A DNA stretch of 64,000 nt, from assembly GCA_933228895.1 (NCBI GenBank), contig OW121847.1, positions 81,447,656-81,511,655 on the forward strand, read 5' to 3'. Shown one piece after another: positions 12,801 through 27,800 of the stretch. The stretch is from Platycnemis pennipes. Taxonomy: Eukaryota; Arthropoda; Insecta; Odonata; Platycnemididae. How positions within the stretch are numbered: position 1 is the stretch's first letter; each line of letters opens with the position of its first letter. Made by a program: the position numbers and the translations under genes. Below the pieces are notes generated by a model. It ran no database searches. It was not told the origin of the DNA and saw nothing but the letters and a program-made list of their open reading frames with translations.

Positions 12801-15800
12801 AGAACCAAATATGAGATGTTAGTGGATCTAAATTCTATTTAGCAAGAATTCACCCTTTTTCAGTTGGGAAGTGTGAAATCTCACTGCTTACGATTATTAT
12901 TGAACAGAAAAAATTATGGTTACGGTTTATTCTAAACCATTCTTTCACAGAATGTTATAGAATACTCATATATGTGTACTGCTATGAACCAGAAGTTTTA
13001 GACCTACCAGAATTTCACCTCATACTTTTGATGATTGGTGAGTAAGATGCGCTCCATATTTTTGGCGCATTTTGAGAGGAAAGAAGTGTGTCCTATATGC
13101 CACCAAATATGCTCTTGAGTGAAGGAAAGAAAATTATGTCTCAGAGAACCTGTCATTCAATCATTTTTTTCTTTGCAGCGAACCCTTCAGCACTGGAGTG
13201 CTAGAGTTGGATTTTCTCCTGACTGGGTTTCAAAGTCAGGGATAGGCAGTTCTAAATCTTCCAGTGCAACAGCAGACTTGAGCTCTCGGCCTATTGTCCT
13301 GAGGAAAAGAAGAGAGAGAATCAAAAGCGAGGCCAACTGGCCATTATTTTACCACCAATTTGGAAAAGATCATGCTTTACCGAATCTCATTTGGAATCAT
13401 AAGGCAAGCCCATTAAGACTGTCTCATCTCTTGTAAAAATAAGTGGTATCATTAGGCATAGGTAGTTGTCTACATAAAAATTAATTTATGTTTTTATTTT
13501 TTTAACATCTGAGACTGCAGTTTTGAAAGTTTTCTCACCTTAGAAATACTATTTAACTCACCACCATTTGTGCATTGTGTGCTATTATTTAATGGGTGTA
13601 TTGCCTATTGTATGGACATTAAGTGGATAGAGCATTAAGCTTCTGGCCATAGGCTCTTGTGCTTGTGGACCTGGAACTTGGTGAGCTCTGCTGTCGCCAA
13701 CTAGACTGATCTTCAGGGCGTCGATTCCCGTTCTCCTTTCGCCCGGGTCTTCGCTTCGCCATGGCAACTCGAAGCGAAGCGAAAATTTTCTCCGCGATTA
13801 TTCTTGTTCTTTTCCCCCCACCTGTCGCTTCAGTTCGGGTATCTTTGTTTCTTGGCGAAAGATTGTGACGTAAGCAATGACGAATTACCCATAAGTCAAT
13901 GGGCATGATGACTATTTATGGGAAGGTATGAAAACCTATGATGAAAACCCAGCGGGAGTGTAAGAAAATTTCAGCGATCAACACACTTTGTCTCCGCAGT
14001 CAGAATCAATTGAACAGCACGAGGCACGGCGTTAAGTTCAAATCATATTTCTAGAATATACTGTCATGTTTTGTTTATTTGGTGAAACTATCAAATTATT
14101 ACACTTAGCATTGTTGTACAATATTTCTAATTCATTAGTCGTTTTCCGCAGTTGAACATAAAACCATTCTCTTTGTTTGTCATCTTTTACAGAGATATAC
14201 ACGATGAGTCCAAAAGTCACTCCGGTGAAATTTATGATTTAGTATTTTCAATGTAAACCTAAGTAGTTCGTGAATTTACCATTTATATTTTCGTGTTTGT
14301 TACTGTTAACGATGTTATCACTCATGTATGTAATACTTTTCATGAAGTTAGAGTCGATTGAAAAATATTTTATAGGAACGTCAGTAAATGATTTTGTTTC
14401 CTTTGTGTGCGTGTGTCACCGGTGTTTGATGTGGTATATTCACTCAGAGTACAACTATAAAGCACGAGATCCTTATACTTCCAGAAATTATTATCATATA
14501 ACCTATTATAATTCTATCCATAATCTAACAGTATCAAGATTCGTTCCCAGTGTTTGTCCTTAAGTAGTACATACGAGTTTTGATGAAATGTAACAAATTT
14601 TAAAAGCCAATTTTGGATAATTTTTTAACTAATCATTAGTTAAATACTAGTTTCTTATTCTTTTTAGCAAAGACAGAGTGTAAAAACGCCCGAGCCTCTG
14701 GAGCTCAGCTGAATTATTTAGTTGACTACATGTTAGCGCATAAAGAGTTTACTGCCGGGCACCTGAGTGGTGTGCAAGGAAAAACAAGTGAAAAACTTCA
14801 ATGGGAGAGGCTGGCAGATAGCGGAAATACAGATAAACCGCTCATTTGAGAGATTGAATGTGTTGCTTCGATCCCTCAGTGAACGCACAACAGCAGCCTC
14901 TTCATTTTCTTCCACCTCCACGGCTAACGCATTTAGCATTGGCACTAGGGCCGCCATTCTCCTCCTTAATGCATAATAGTGAAGTTGTAGATCCAAATGC
15001 TATTTCACAATGTCCATCAAAACTTATACCCATAAATAAACCTCTGCTTTTTGCCTTACTTGTTGCGTTCCTATCTTTCTACCCCCGCGTCAGTCTCTTT
15101 CTTATTGTTTCTGGTGAAACGTTCACAATCAAAAGAACCAAAACAACAGTTTTCTCAAGCAATCCAACACAAGAATACGCTCAGAAAGAGAGCACACCCA
15201 CGGCAGTACAATACGCTTATCAAACAAACGCTTCGCGGTTCATTCAAATGCATACACACTTTCCCATTTATTTAATTACATAGAACGACAAGACGAGTAA
15301 AGCTACACACTGGTTGTATGCCAAACATATTAATAACAATTAGACTCATTGGGATGAAAAATGTAACATAATAATGGTGTATAGCGGTAATTAAATCACG
15401 AGTCGGTCTCTCGTCAATTCTTTCGCTAAGCCGCTAGAGCGACTTCATTGTCGTCGCTAGCGAAATTTGCTCTTGGCAAATGTTTACATTCGCTACATGT
15501 TCGCCAGACAGAACGAGAATAACTTTTTTGTCGCCAGAGGGACGAAGCGAAGCATTCCTGGCGAAATAGCTAGCGAAAGAAAATGAGAATACGAATGCGC
15601 ACTCCGTTCGCCAATATTTTCGACAAATTGCGCTGGCTATAGCAAGAAAGAACCAGAATCAGGCCCCAGGTTGAGCCATGCAGTGGTATGCAGTAAGAAA
15701 GTCATATGCATCCCTGTGAACCATTTTTACCACATTATTGGACTTATTCAATGCAGGGTATCATGGTAATAACCTACGAAGTCTAGGGTTGAAAAGGGAG

Positions 15801-18800
15801 TGGGCACTGCCTCTTAAGAAACCATCCAAAATTGGAAAAACAGTCAATGTTCTATCCCAAATGATGTATACTCTTTTGAATCAGGAGCTTGGATGATTGT
15901 GCACATTGCTACTGGTGTAATGTAAATCAACAATAGTTCCATGCATAGTTTCTTCCATTAAGAGTCAATTAAATCATTTTTAAGCAGCCAATATGACTGA
16001 AAAAGTCATTCCTTTGCATAGATGAATGAAGGTCGAATGAGTGTAATTTCAATGAATGGTGAGTTTTTTCATTCTTCACAATTTCTTGACTGTAAGATCT
16101 TTTATGTCAACCATTCATATTCAGAATCACATGTAATGTGAGTGTGTGCAGCCAGACCTATTCCAGTGAATCTTGGGCTATCATCATTGCTAAAAATCAC
16201 ACCAGCAGCAATCATGATGTATCGTGATAGTGTAAAAACAGAGCCAACAAGATGTTCTCACTTTTTAAGGAATGTATGAAAGTCATCTCTGCGTGAGGGA
16301 TGGAGAGAAATAACCACTAACATTCCCTTAGGTGAATCATACAAGCACACAGCATAGTATATACAGTAGAACCTCACTTATGAAACTTTCAGCGGACCCC
16401 AAAAAAAAGTTTCATAAGTGAGGAAGTTTCATAACTGAGGTTTCATAGTAAGGGAACATGAAATCCTTTTCAAATGTCCAATTTAGCCTTTTTTGTTTCA
16501 TGTTTGAGGTTGCATGTTTAGATGCAGGCAAATGAAGCCTAATAATTTATTGTATTACAAGCAACTATGCAAATAAATGTATGTACGTGACACCTAGACA
16601 GAAACAGTGAGCATTTGTAATATGCTGAAGATCTGTTCCCAAAGTTGAATTTCTTGGTCTAATAGTTAGCATTCCTGACACTTTGACCAACAGACCAGTC
16701 TAGGTTCAATTAATGCTTGGCACATTTCGTAATGGTGTTTATTGTCAGTTAATCTTCTACATACAAGAACCAGCTTATGCAGGAGAATTGATTACTAAAA
16801 ATCGGCGGTGAATAATAGGTTAATTTTTTTCCTTTGCCAATTATTTTTCTTCAAAATATCACTATGTAAGAATAAAGATCAAACTGAATATAGTTTTAAG
16901 TTTCTATTAAATATCAGAAAGCAATTGGTATTAGAAGTTTGTTATTGCTATTCATTCAGCCATTTTGAAATTATAATTTAATTACTTCATCGGGATTGTA
17001 GGCCCGAGTGATTCGATGGTGAAAGAAAAGATTTTTTTGAATGAGCATCATGTGTTTTCACCTTGTCGTACTCTTTTGGATCCGGATTTGGATCCTTGCC
17101 TGGGTTTCGGATCTTTATCTTGGTTTTTGATCCTTAGTTTCAGATACTGGATTCTGAATTTCATTTCTTTTCTAATGCTACATTTTAAATATATCTATAT
17201 AGAAAAATAGCAACAATAGTATTTCCAAAATAACAAGTAAATTTATTGTAGAAAAAAATCTACTTCCTATCATCTATATGGATAATATTTTCCTGGATAA
17301 AAATGTACGGATGCAATAACAACATCTTATAATTTCTAATATAAAGTTCACTTTCCTTATTAGATACTCACCAACAATACATTTCGAAACCTGTTCAAAG
17401 AATATATTCTTTAAATTGCTGTTAGAGAAAACATTATAATTCAATTTAATTAATATTTGAATTATTTTCCAAAATATAAGATCCTAGTGATGCCATATTG
17501 TATCACCCTCTATTCAGAAAGGTTTAAATTCAATTATAGAAAAAAGGCTTCCTAGCATATCACATGCCAGGAATAATATAATATAGAACATTAAATAATA
17601 AACAAAATCAAAAACCTAAAATTAATTCAGCACACAATTGTCATTAATGAGTTTACATTAACTTGGGTTGATGTTGTTAATCAAATCCTTGAATGCTTTC
17701 AAATTCTTTTTTAGAAACAAAAATTTTTTAATGCAGTCAGGAGATTCGAAATATGGAATATCTGGGGATTCAATTTTGAAGACGATAAAATTATTATAGA
17801 ATATTTCAAGCTGCTAAACTAGAAATTTTGCAATGTCTAATTAATGATACCCTTTAAAGTGATATTTGTGAGTTCTATACTCATAAGGAGAGGTTGTGTA
17901 ACTCAAATCATGAAATGAGATGAGCCTTTTCTTCATGCTACTAGAGGCAAAAGAAAAGAAATGTGTATTGGCTTTTTTCTCCATTGATCGCAAGATAAAA
18001 GGTAGAAAGACATGCAGGGAGCCTGCATTCTCCGAACTCAGGTAAGCTGATAATAGCAGAGTGAGGTAGTGTACTGCAGATAATGAAGTTCAATTCTTAT
18101 CGCTGTTTCAAATTTTTCTTTCAGCCATTGAATTTTATCATCCTTAATTTTCAATCCTTGTATGTGGATACACCCTTTTTGTACTTTTATTGCTTAAACT
18201 AGTTTTACAAATACATCACTCAAAAATACATGGTAAAGTTAACATATTGATTCCACGATTTTAATCCTGAAATAAAATATTTTTCCAATCACTTTCACTA
18301 ATGCCAAATTTTATTAATTTTGTTTAATACATTGACTCACTAATATGCAATTCCTGATAATCTACTTCTTTTAATTCCTGCTTGCATTACCCTAGGGATA
18401 CAGCATGGACTGTATTCCTAGGCAGTGTTAAGGAATAAACTCGCGACCGGCAGTACACTAGCTCTTATTTTTAACAACTACGTTATCATCAGTTCATGCG
18501 AGTCTGGTGAATGTAGGCGACCCGCGTGACATTCTTCTTTTTTTTCCCGCCTCTCCGGGCCTATGGAGAAAAAAGCCAAGAAATATATTTCTTTATTTTG
18601 TTCTAGTGAACGGAAAAATATTTCATCTCATTTCGTGGCCGGAGTTACAAATCCTCTCCCTGTCAGTATCCAGTATCCTACATTCCATTCATGGGGCGCT
18701 TTGATTGCTGAGTTGCGAAACTCAAAAATCTCCGATCGGGATCCGAATTCCTACTGTCTTTGGATTTTATTTCAGTTGAGAATGAAATGAAAGATCCGTG

Positions 18801-21800
18801 GATCTTAAGATCTGACCATCCTTAATTTTTGAGTAATACATTCGCAAATGTAATTTAAACAATATAAGTATAAAACTGTGAGTATTCAGATGTAAGGGTT
18901 TTAAATTGAAGATGATAAAATTTCGATGCAATGACTGAAAGAAAAAATTAAACTGCGATAGGGATCGAACTTCGCGCATCTCTCGTTGTGCGCCTGATGC
19001 CGGCGATTGTAGGCTACCCGCGTTACATTTTACGTATTTTTTTTTATCTCGCGATACATGGGTAATGGGAAAAAAGTCGTCTTTCTTATAAATAATTGAA
19101 ATGGTGCATAAATGAAAATACGAGACTTATGATAGGCGTTGACAAAAACTGAAATTCGACGCATTTCCGCAGGTCAGACACTGAAAAGTCATATAAGTGA
19201 GGACTTTCCTACCTAAGGACTGGTAGAAAACAGTTCATAAATGAATTCATCGCATAATGAAAAGTTTCGTAAGGAAGGTTGAAATACATGGGGTCTTATG
19301 GAGTTATTTACCGGACCAAAACAAAAAGTGTATAAATTAGGTCGTCGTATAAAAGAGGGTCGTATATCAGAGGTTCTACTGTAGATGTCTTTCCGTCGGT
19401 CAGTCAACGAAAAGTCGTATAAGTGAGGACTTTCCTACCAAGGGACTGGAAAAAAACGGTGTATAACCGAGTTCGTCGTATAAATGAAAAGTTTCATAAG
19501 CGAGGTTGGAAATACATGGGGTCTTATGGGGTTATTTACCGGACCGAAAAAAAACGGTGTATAAATGAGGTCGTCGCATAAACGAGGGTCGTATAACCGA
19601 GGTTCTACTGTATTACTATACATTCTGGGTGCATGAAATTAGTGCTCCTTTTGATTATGAAAATTAGATAGATCCATGGATGGGTCTATAGATTTTTTAA
19701 ATTTATTTTTCCATTGAATAAGTAATTACTGCAATAAATTAATTTGTACCATTTCATATGCTGTTCAAACTCATGCCTCATGATGTTTTACCTTTCTTTT
19801 ATTCATTATTGCTTCCAGCATATTGTCTTCAAATCTATTGTCATAAATGCCTTTCTTTGCAGACAAGAGATGAATTGAGAGATGCCCTGGACAATGAAGT
19901 AAAATCATTTGTCGCTGATAGAGAAGTGGCAAGTTCTGGAGGAACACTCTCAGTATCTTGGAATCATGCTGAGTTTGAAGTGACCTATCAGTGTTTAGCT
20001 GATGAAATTCGTATTGGAGACTATTACCTCCGCCTCCTTTTAGAACGAGATGGTGTTAACACTGGCAGCTTGAAAGCACCAAGTGATAAATCAAGTCAAG
20101 AAGGTAACAAAACTTCAAACTCTGCATCGTCATCTCCAATTCGCAGATCGTAAGTTAACAGTGCTCAATGAAGAAGTTCTTATGTTAAATCTTGTTAGTG
20201 TTTATTGTAATTTCATCTTATTGTCTGAATTTATTTTGCAGCTATGAATTTTTTAATGACCTCTACCACCGATTCTTGCTAAGTGCAAAACCAGAAATGA
20301 AGTGTATGTGCCTTCAAGCGATGGCGATAGTGTATGGAAGGCATAATGATGATATAGGGCCATTTTCTGATACTAAATATATTGTTGAAATGTTGCACCG
20401 GGTTAGTAATTGTTTTGATGGATAGATATTTGTATGAACACTAGGCTATTGCTGCTTGGTAAATGATTATGTGTTTTGTCATTTTCTTTCTTTAGTGTAT
20501 GGATCGGACTGAGCGGGATCGGCTTTTGATCTTCATATCCAACCTTGCCCTTGTTCGTCGCAATGTAAAGGAGTTTTTGGATGCCAATGGTGTTAGAGTA
20601 TTGGTTGACCTTCTAACTCTTGCTCACCTTCATGAAGGGAGGGCTACTCTCCCTACTGCTGCCATTCTAGCTGGTAACACTATTGAAGCTGCACCTAAAG
20701 GCCAAGGAGAATCAAGTTCAAGAGAGGAAGAAAAAGAGTGGTATTATGGGGGAAGTTCTGAAGAAATGAAGGGGCCTATTACATTCCGTGAGGTAAATAA
20801 AATTTTGTTTGTGAAATTTAATACAGTATAACCCCAATATAGCGTCAGCCTTGGTTGTTGCCCCCGACCAACGTTATAATTGGGAAACTATATGCGGGTA
20901 TGTATGGAAGCCGAGTAATTTTGGGTTATATGGGCTAAAATAGGTTTTTTGCATAAAAAATTAATTTTAACTACTTTAAGACCATCATCTCATGGCTACA
21001 GATAAACGTTTCTCCTGATGATAGAAGAATAAGTTTTGAAGTAATCAGGTTGCATGTGGAAAAAATCTTTATTTTTACATAGGCTTAAAGAAAGAATCAA
21101 TTGTGGTTTGTTTCTTTTTTATACCTGACAGCATGAATGTCTCAAGTTTCATTCACAGACTAGGAATCTCCTCGTTAGGGAGCTCCTGCTGATGGACGTA
21201 CTTTCGAGGGTTAGTTCTTGTCTATCCAGTATTCTTAATCTGGTTATCCCTTATCTTGTGGGTACCCTCATTATAGCAAAAAAAAAACTCTGAATATGGC
21301 AAATCTTTATATGCGGGGATGCTATATGCAGGATTTTTAACAAGGAAAAGATTGAGATTTTTTTTGGGAAAACTGATGACCAACCTTACATGTGGGGAAA
21401 CGTTATATTGGGTGGACCTTATATCAGGGTTATACTGTAGGTTCATAGCTTCCAACTAGGCCAGGTTAACTCAGAAGGCACTTCTTTTAAGCCCTATGAA
21501 AACCATGTAAAAAGTTTACTACAAAAGAATAGGTATCATGATGTAAATAATAAAGCAATAAATTAATTTAGACAGTTTGTTAATGCTAGGTATTAGTTGA
21601 TCTCTTGATGAAACATGATGTATTAAGTGAATTTTCTCCGTATTAGTTGCACATTGTTTCATGATGAACTTTGACTTTGGTCATTTGTTCTGTGTTGATA
21701 CCTATTTATGTTTCTGATATACTTACATTATCAAGTAGGAATGTAAAATTGAGTGTGTACGGTCTAGTTTCTAGGCTGTAGTAGTCAGCATTGATTAAAG

Positions 21801-24800
21801 CTTTGCACCTTGTGTAATTCTGTCTAAACATTTAGAATGACTTTGTGGCAGTGATTAATTTTCAACTTTCATTTGGGGGGTCATTGACAGTACTGGTGAG
21901 TTGGCAACAAACAGATGGTCGTCTCTAAATACTCATTTTAGGAGCTAGCAATGTCAATTATCTCCTAAAAGTTCATTTTTAATCTCTAAATTGCAAGTCT
22001 AACATTTCTAGGATGAAATTACTTTGATGACTTTTCGACAAAGGTGTGGTGAAATTGGAGTTTTGGAATGAACTATGTACTGCCAGGGACTCAAGACAGC
22101 AATGCATCTTTCAGTTCCTTCAAAAATGACTTTCTTTTCCCCTTTCCCCTTCTCCCACATGTCATTTGGCACAGAGTATATGTGTATAGACAAAGTGTAA
22201 AGTTTATGATACCATTATGGTATGGTGCTAACATGTGAATCAGTCTCTTTTGTGAAGTTTGGGAAGTTCTTGCGGAACGTAATATGTAATCATCAGTCAT
22301 AGGGCATTATTCCTGCATTTGTTCTGTAAATATTTATCCTTAGGTAGTTAAATGTAATTTATTTTGTTTGTTGTTTAATTTTTATTTTTGTGTATGCCTT
22401 AAGGAAATGGTTTACTCTAATGCACTGTGAATAGTGTGAACAGTTTTGGCTGACTTATTTTGTGCATTAAATCTAATGTGATGTGTGTGATAGATACTAG
22501 CTAGATACCTGAACCATATGTTAATGAAATTTGTTAGTCACTAGCAATGTTTCCTCTTGCAGATGCAGAAGCTGTGGAATGAAAACAAGTTGACCGCTCG
22601 CACTCGTTGTTGGGCTCAAGGAATGGATGGATGGCGGCCACTAGTACAAGTTCCTCAGTTGCGTTGGATGCTAATAGCAGCCAACAGCAATCCTCCTGTA
22701 ATGGATGAGACTCGTCTTGCCCTGCTAGTTCTTGATACTCTCATACGAATGTGCAATTTTTTTCCAAGCAGGTTAGATTTCAATTACTTTAGCATTTGAA
22801 GTTTAGAAATTTAATTGTTTCTCATATCGTAGGATTATTGGGAGTAAAGGTTTCATTCTGTTCTGATTGCATTTTTGTTCAAAATAGCAAGGGGAAGAAG
22901 GATTCCTGGACTGGGAATGGGGCTATAGGCTTTTGGCCAACCAGGGCAATATGAGGACCACCATGCTACTGAGGATCTTGATCCCAAAGAAGCTTTGGGT
23001 AATGGCTTCTTTGAAGCCTATTGCCACTCTGCAGGTATTATCCTTGATGGATGGTAATGGCAAATGAGATCCAGCTCCTATAAATCCGCTCAATAGTTGT
23101 CTTTGGGATCAGGAATCCATGGTAGTATGGTGGTTTACACATTAGCCCAAAAATTCACAATACTTGCTAACCATACATACAGGCACGTAGCCACAAATTT
23201 GCTTTGAGGACGGGGGTAGGTAGTGGGAGGGGGGGATACTTCTAGTGTAGTGTAACTTGAAACAAATCTGCCTTGCCCATTTGGTGCTGACATGTTACAA
23301 ATCTCTTCCCTTAATTTCAGTGCTTGGTGTTTACTTTTACAGTGCCCATTCCCATCTCTTCTCACTGGTAAAGTTCACTGCTTGCCTTGATATGAAGCAG
23401 TTAATTTGACTGGACCCAGAACAGAAGTTTAACGCATGCATACACATATCAGATTGAAAAGAACAATCATTAACCAAACGCATGCATCAAACTAGTGATC
23501 ACATTTCAAGACACTTAACACTTGAATTATACACAGTGTAATCTGTAGACTTGGACCAATACCTCATTTTCCAATACCTAACCGATACCTCGATACCAGT
23601 GGCCGATACTGATAGTATTATTCACTGATACCTTATTTATTTTCCCCAAAAAATTTTAAAAGTTCTTTCCTTCTCTTGAACTACACTCAGTAGTAAAAAG
23701 TCTTATAAAAGAGTAATTAATGAGAGAAATGACATTGTGACTACTATTTTATTTTGCTACTCTTACATTTAACCACTGGAATTAGATTTCAGACTCTAAG
23801 CAATCTTGCATTTGTAAATACTGAAAATTCTTTTTAAGAAATATGAACTGCTGACCATGCTCAGTAATTAAGAGTATATATAGACTCAATTTTGAGGCTT
23901 TGTATCCCAAAAAAGGAAGAAGCCAAATTCATAGAGAACATATCACCGTGTAGATAATTTAGCCTTTCATTTAATGCAGGTACCAGACTTTTTTTAATAA
24001 TTACTTTTGAGGCATGTTTTTGCAGTGAGGATGAAAAATGGCACATTTTTTAGAGTTGCAGAGGCCAGCGTCACTTTGGAGATTGTCATAACAATATAAA
24101 AAGCACAAATATAAGGAAAGTTTGATAGAATATGAATCGTACTTTTGCCATGGCATTCTTTAAGTTTCAAATATTTACATGTATTCGTTCAAGTTATTCT
24201 AGTCAATTTATGAAACAGAGTTTTCTCTGTAAGTATGGAACATGGAGGCATGCAACAATCACCTTTGTCTTCATTTTAAAATTTCTAATGCGAATCCATT
24301 AACGTCATAACACTTGACCATGCCGTGATATTTGAATTTTATATTTTTGGAAAATGAGTTTGGAATGTAGGCAGAAATGCCGAACACAACATATGTTTTG
24401 AGCAGAACAAACTCAAGTTGACGGCAGAAGTTTAATTTTTGCCGCTATTTCAGCAAACTTTCTGTGTGCATGGATTTTCATCTACTTTTCGGAGGAGGTT
24501 CCGCTTTTTGTCTCAGGCTTTCCCATAGCCAATTCTAAGCACTTTTACCGTCACAAACATCACAGCTAAGTAAACAATGTGACACGTTGGTAAGTCAATT
24601 GAAGAAGGTGAGATTTCAAAATTATGTTTTTAGATGATTTTCACCAAATGAATACTTTCAAATAAAAGTATCTGAAAAAAACAAATACACCAAAGTATCG
24701 AAGTGTCAGGAAAATGGCCAATGCTTGCTATCGGTATCGGCCCAAGTCTAAACATAGCATTATAATTATGCTCATAAAACTGTGATTAAACTTGTCAGTG

Positions 24801-27800
24801 GTATTTACTAGGTCCAAATATATTATTCCTCATACTTGTCACCCATGAGTTACATGCTTCCTTAGGGCTTCTCAACATTCACTTAGCACAGCACTTTTTC
24901 AGAATGTATCCCTAGCGTTAAACAGGCATTATTTGTACTCCAGCCCTAGATTTTAGCTTAGTGTGAATTTTCCTTTCCTGATGTTTCTGCAAAATTTTGG
25001 GTAAATCCTCAATCACATAGTGGGGGTTCTTATATTGACTTTTGACCTTCAAAGCATTTCATGTAATTTAATGGAATGGGTGAATTGTGTCCAACCAAAC
25101 TTCTGTGAGAGTGGTGTGGGTGCAAACAGGTAGTTTTCTTCCAGTGTAGGTTTCTTCTTTTTTTTCCTGCAGAGATGCCGATGGAGCTGTTATACGACCA
25201 ATTCCAAGGGTCAAAAGGCAAATATCCGATCCTGGTGTCCTTCCTCATCTTTCCCAACTTCTTCTGACGTTTGAGCCTGGTCTGGTGGAGAAGGTGTGCA
25301 CTCTTCTCTGGGAATCTCTGCGTGACAATCCTGGCTCAGCAATTGCCCTACTTCACCATACTGGGGCTGTGTATTTTGCTTTAATGTATACTGGTTCAAA
25401 TGTTCTTCCTGTTGCTCGTCTTCTTCATCTGACTCATGCTAGGCTTGGTGCCAGTAAAAACCCAAATGAGGTGAGTCATTATTTATTCCTCTTTTCATGC
25501 CAGAAGAAGCCTCTTTAATCGTATATCATATGTACGGTAACACATCAAAAATCTCTAGTTTATATCTTATTCGATAGTGGAATTAAATTGAATTATAGCA
25601 CGTATGTGTCTAACTAGAATCAAACTTTATGATAAATTTATCTTCATCCTTGATATTTGCCTTGGTACCTGGATCCTGTTTGGTGATTTCAGCATAAGTG
25701 GTCCAAATTTTGTATTTTTGTCCATTCTACTAGTCATATTGCTCAAATAATAGCAAAGTATTAAAATAATATATTTTTGAAGCAATCCATCTTGAAATAA
25801 CATTTAATGATTTACTTGGTTATGCCATAAATTCTTGTGGTAGGAATTGTAGAGTATCCTAGGAGTTGTGAGTATCCTTTTTCAAGGAGGGGAAACCATA
25901 TTCTCCCATAAACTCTGTGTAAGAAAATACTGGTAGTTCTTAACTTATGCTACCCTTGACTGAATCCACTCTTATGCAGTTTTACTTATTGATGAAGATG
26001 GCATTTACTTAATTACTTTAGAGAAGGCAAAAATAAGGTTTTTTTTCAAATGCATGAAAAATATTTCCAAACCAGTTGCTCATATTATGTTGGCATAACA
26101 ATTTATGGAACCATAATGAATGTAGGAGCAGTATGTTCTCAAGTACTATTCTAAGTGACAGGCTACTGAATAACCCATTACATTATTGGGCCATTAATGT
26201 GTGATTTGTAATTCATTTAAAGGTATAACTAATTTTCTATACACATAATGGTTTTTTTGATTTTACACAATGGTTCCAGTAATTTGACAAGCATATATTG
26301 ACATAGTATGCATCTTACCTTTCAGGCCAGCAGTAGGCCCCTCAACCAGAAAATTGAGTGCTATGTTTTTGAACCTATGCTGTGTGCTTGTTTGTTTAGA
26401 GAGCATTGATTAAATGGCTCTGGGATCTATAATATCGTACATCTACATGTACACAATATAATTGAATGTAATGAAAAGAATGTTTTATGTTGCAATGATT
26501 GACTTTTCTGATTGAATAATAGTGATCCCAAGTTTAATGTTAAACATTAACATATTAATTTTTGTGTGACATTTCTGTACTTTCATTGACAAATTAGGAT
26601 CCAGGTTGGCCACGAGGAGGCAGTATGCTTGGACAGTTACTTCCAGAAGCAATGGTCTCATATTTAGAAAATCATGGCCCTGAGAAGTTTGCTGAAATAT
26701 TCCTTGGAGAATTTGATACACCCGAGGCCATTTGGAATACTGAAATGAGGTCAATAATTATACTCCTCTTGAACCATTCTCTGCATGAATTCATGTTTAT
26801 CCCATAGAATCCATTTACTAAAAACAATTTCACAAATTTTTGATGATAATACATCATTTTTTTATATAGACCTATAAAAACCATTTGCTTGCCATATTGT
26901 ACAAGTCTGGTGATTTTTTGAAAGTTTTTCTTTTATTTGTAACATTTTCATAATTAGAGTCGCATCATTAGGGCTGACTTCTTGTTGTTGGCTATGTTTA
27001 GAGTTTTCCTAATGTAATTGTTCAGCCTCTCAAAAATCCCTTTCAGAGGATCATAATGAGTTCACATTTTCATAAAACTTGCATTTTATCCATTAAAAAT
27101 GCAATTCCTCATCAATTTATGTAGTGTTATGAAGTTTCTATCTTTTTTATTTCTGCTTTGTAAAATCATAATACACCCAAAGTTGACTCTTTCACGCATC
27201 ACTTTACCTCCAGGCGAATGATGATTGAGAGGATTGCAGCGCATGTGGCTGACTTCAGTCCCCGCTTACGTAGCAATATTCGTGCTCAGTATGTTTATTG
27301 TGCCATCCCAGCTGTGCGCTATCCACAACTAGAGCGGGAGTTGTTCTGTGGTATTTACTACCTTCGACACCTGTGTGATACCACTCGCTTTCCAGAATGG
27401 CCCATAGCAAGGCCGGTAAGAGAAAAGTTTTCAGAAATGTTAGACTTAGCTATTTTTACCCTGGATGGCACATTTTTAGAGGTTTAGTTGCTCATGAATA
27501 TTTGGAGATTTGCACTGTTGTGAAATTCCTTGTGTTCATTTTTATGAGTTGGCTTTGACTTATATATATATTTACAAATACACCTAATCCATGGAGATAG
27601 TAGAAGTGTATTTGGTGGACAATGAGTGATAATATTTTTTTACTTGATGAAGGTGGAACTGCTGCGAGAAATCCTTGAAGCGTGGCGAGCTGAGGTTGAA
27701 AAAAAACCTCCAACCATGTCAATAGAGGAAGCTTACAAGGTGTTAGGACTTGGGGCAAATACTACGAAAGGCAAAGATAAAGGGGTAGAAGCTAAAGATG

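Noticed and set aside
13404..13436. Exon 3 reading on to a stop ([10 protein letters not shown])
   Set aside because: It would truncate a conserved protein at the first IWN motif, while exon 4 resumes the family sequence in phase.
14858..15283. A 141-residue plus-strand ORF
   Set aside because: It lies opposite the better minus-strand HARBI1-like frame and has no recognisable features.
16640..16710. tRNA gene or tRNA-derived SINE
   Set aside because: A-box-like GGTCTAATAGTTAG and B-box-like GGTTCAATT are present, but a cloverleaf with a paired acceptor stem was not convincing; similar pieces at 18030-18110 and 18950-19020 are also degenerate.
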